Shown one piece after another: positions 63,864 through 64,000 of a stretch of DNA of 64,000 nt. Origin of the DNA: Parapedobacter lycopersici. GTDB lineage: Bacteria; Bacteroidota; Bacteroidia; Sphingobacteriales; Sphingobacteriaceae. Numbering within the stretch: the first letter of the stretch is position 1; the number at the start of each line of letters is the position of its first letter. A program made the translations under genes and the position numbers. Location: positions 1-64,000 of the forward strand of contig NZ_JAMSLW010000008.1 of assembly GCF_024643285.1 (NCBI RefSeq). The letters are read 5' to 3'. The notes under the pieces are model-generated. The model had not been told where the DNA came from. It was given only the letters and a program-made list of their open reading frames with translations, and searched no databases.

Positions 63864-64000
63864 ATGAACAATATTCCGTATCGATACCAACGGGGCATTC
63901 GACTGCTGATCTGTTTTTTGCTGTCTTTTACCGCCGGACAAGCGGCTGCCCAATACCAGGTTGCGACCATTCCTTCGCCGAAGGAACAGGGGCAGGCGTA
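63864..64000 (+). CDS. Partial secreted protein, possibly a TPM-domain (YgcG-like) protein
   Basis: The window ends 45 codons into this gene. The visible part is a signal peptide (LLICFLLSFTAGQAAAQ) and the beginning of the mature chain (YQVATIPSPKEQGQA). The IPxPKxQGxx start resembles Bacteroidota TPM-domain proteins, which anchor near the membrane, but too little is visible to be sure. A promoter box directly precedes the ATG. Confidence 0.5.
   Translation, partial: MNNIPYRYQRGIRLLICFLLSFTAGQAAAQYQVATIPSPKEQGQA

Noticed and set aside
1-64000. CRISPR arrays, insertion sequences, prophage, tRNA or rRNA genes
   Set aside because: I looked for direct-repeat arrays, transposase motifs, terminal inverted repeats and RNA gene signatures on both strands and saw none. 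The only tandem repeats are inside the collagen-like gene.

Overview
The window is chromosomal DNA from a member of the Bacteroidota, most likely the Sphingobacteriaceae or a close relative. A Parapedobacter-like genus would suit the roughly balanced base composition, but I cannot prove it. The evidence is a gliding lipoprotein (gldD), type IX secretion parts (a PorV-like channel and a sorting tail), a fourteen-gene complex I cluster with a short NuoG, an eIF1/SUI1-like protein, the Bacteroidota-type omega subunit, and many copies of the promoter box TAnnTTTG. I see no rRNA, tRNA, insertion sequence, prophage, CRISPR array or integron. Gene density is high and most genes are housekeeping.

Layout. 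0-6 kb: dnaG, yraN, a glutamine cyclotransferase lipoprotein, and a KtrB/KtrA potassium uptake pair. 6-11 kb: a YfhO-family membrane protein, an AGE-family sugar epimerase and a FucP-type sugar transporter in one run, meeting rnhB head-on. 11.6-18.8 kb: a secreted Gly/Tyr-rich protein followed by a large outer-membrane beta-barrel receptor, an M16 peptidase, fabD, and metK on the other strand behind a probable SAM-II riboswitch. 19-20.4 kb: a lipid kinase and a SUI1 protein. 20.8-26.8 kb: one operon of exbB, two exbD, tonB, a tiny membrane protein, a PstS-like lipoprotein and a TPR protein, closed by a strong terminator. 26.9-40.2 kb: nuoA to nuoN in order.

40.2-43.2 kb: a candidate small RNA, then coaBC, rpoZ and bamD on the minus strand. 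43.3-44.4 kb: an Nfu-type Fe-S protein and a carboxypeptidase-regulatory-like protein. 44.4-49.9 kb, minus strand: a LolC/E-like permease, an MBL hydrolase, gldD, aroE, a phosphosulfolactate synthase (ComA) homologue and a TPR protein. 50.2-51.8 kb: an ALDH7-type dehydrogenase. 51.8-56.4 kb, minus strand: nadD, gmk, yicC, a CAP-domain protein, dedA and dnaN. 57.1-62.4 kb: a T9SS cargo-like protein, PorV, a small secreted protein and a 1033-residue collagen-like protein. 62.4-64 kb: ruvX, ybeY, ndk and the start of a secreted protein.

The clearest patterns beyond ordinary gene calls are these. At least eight genes have their TAnnTTTG (or near-match) box only 3-8 bases before the ATG, which predicts leaderless mRNAs and corrects several start codons. 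metK has a SAM-II-like leader. A promoter-helix-terminator unit of about 230 nt lies downstream of coaBC. An Exb/Ton motor is packaged with a phosphate-binding-like lipoprotein and a TPR protein. A PorV-type channel is packaged with a collagen-like surface protein.
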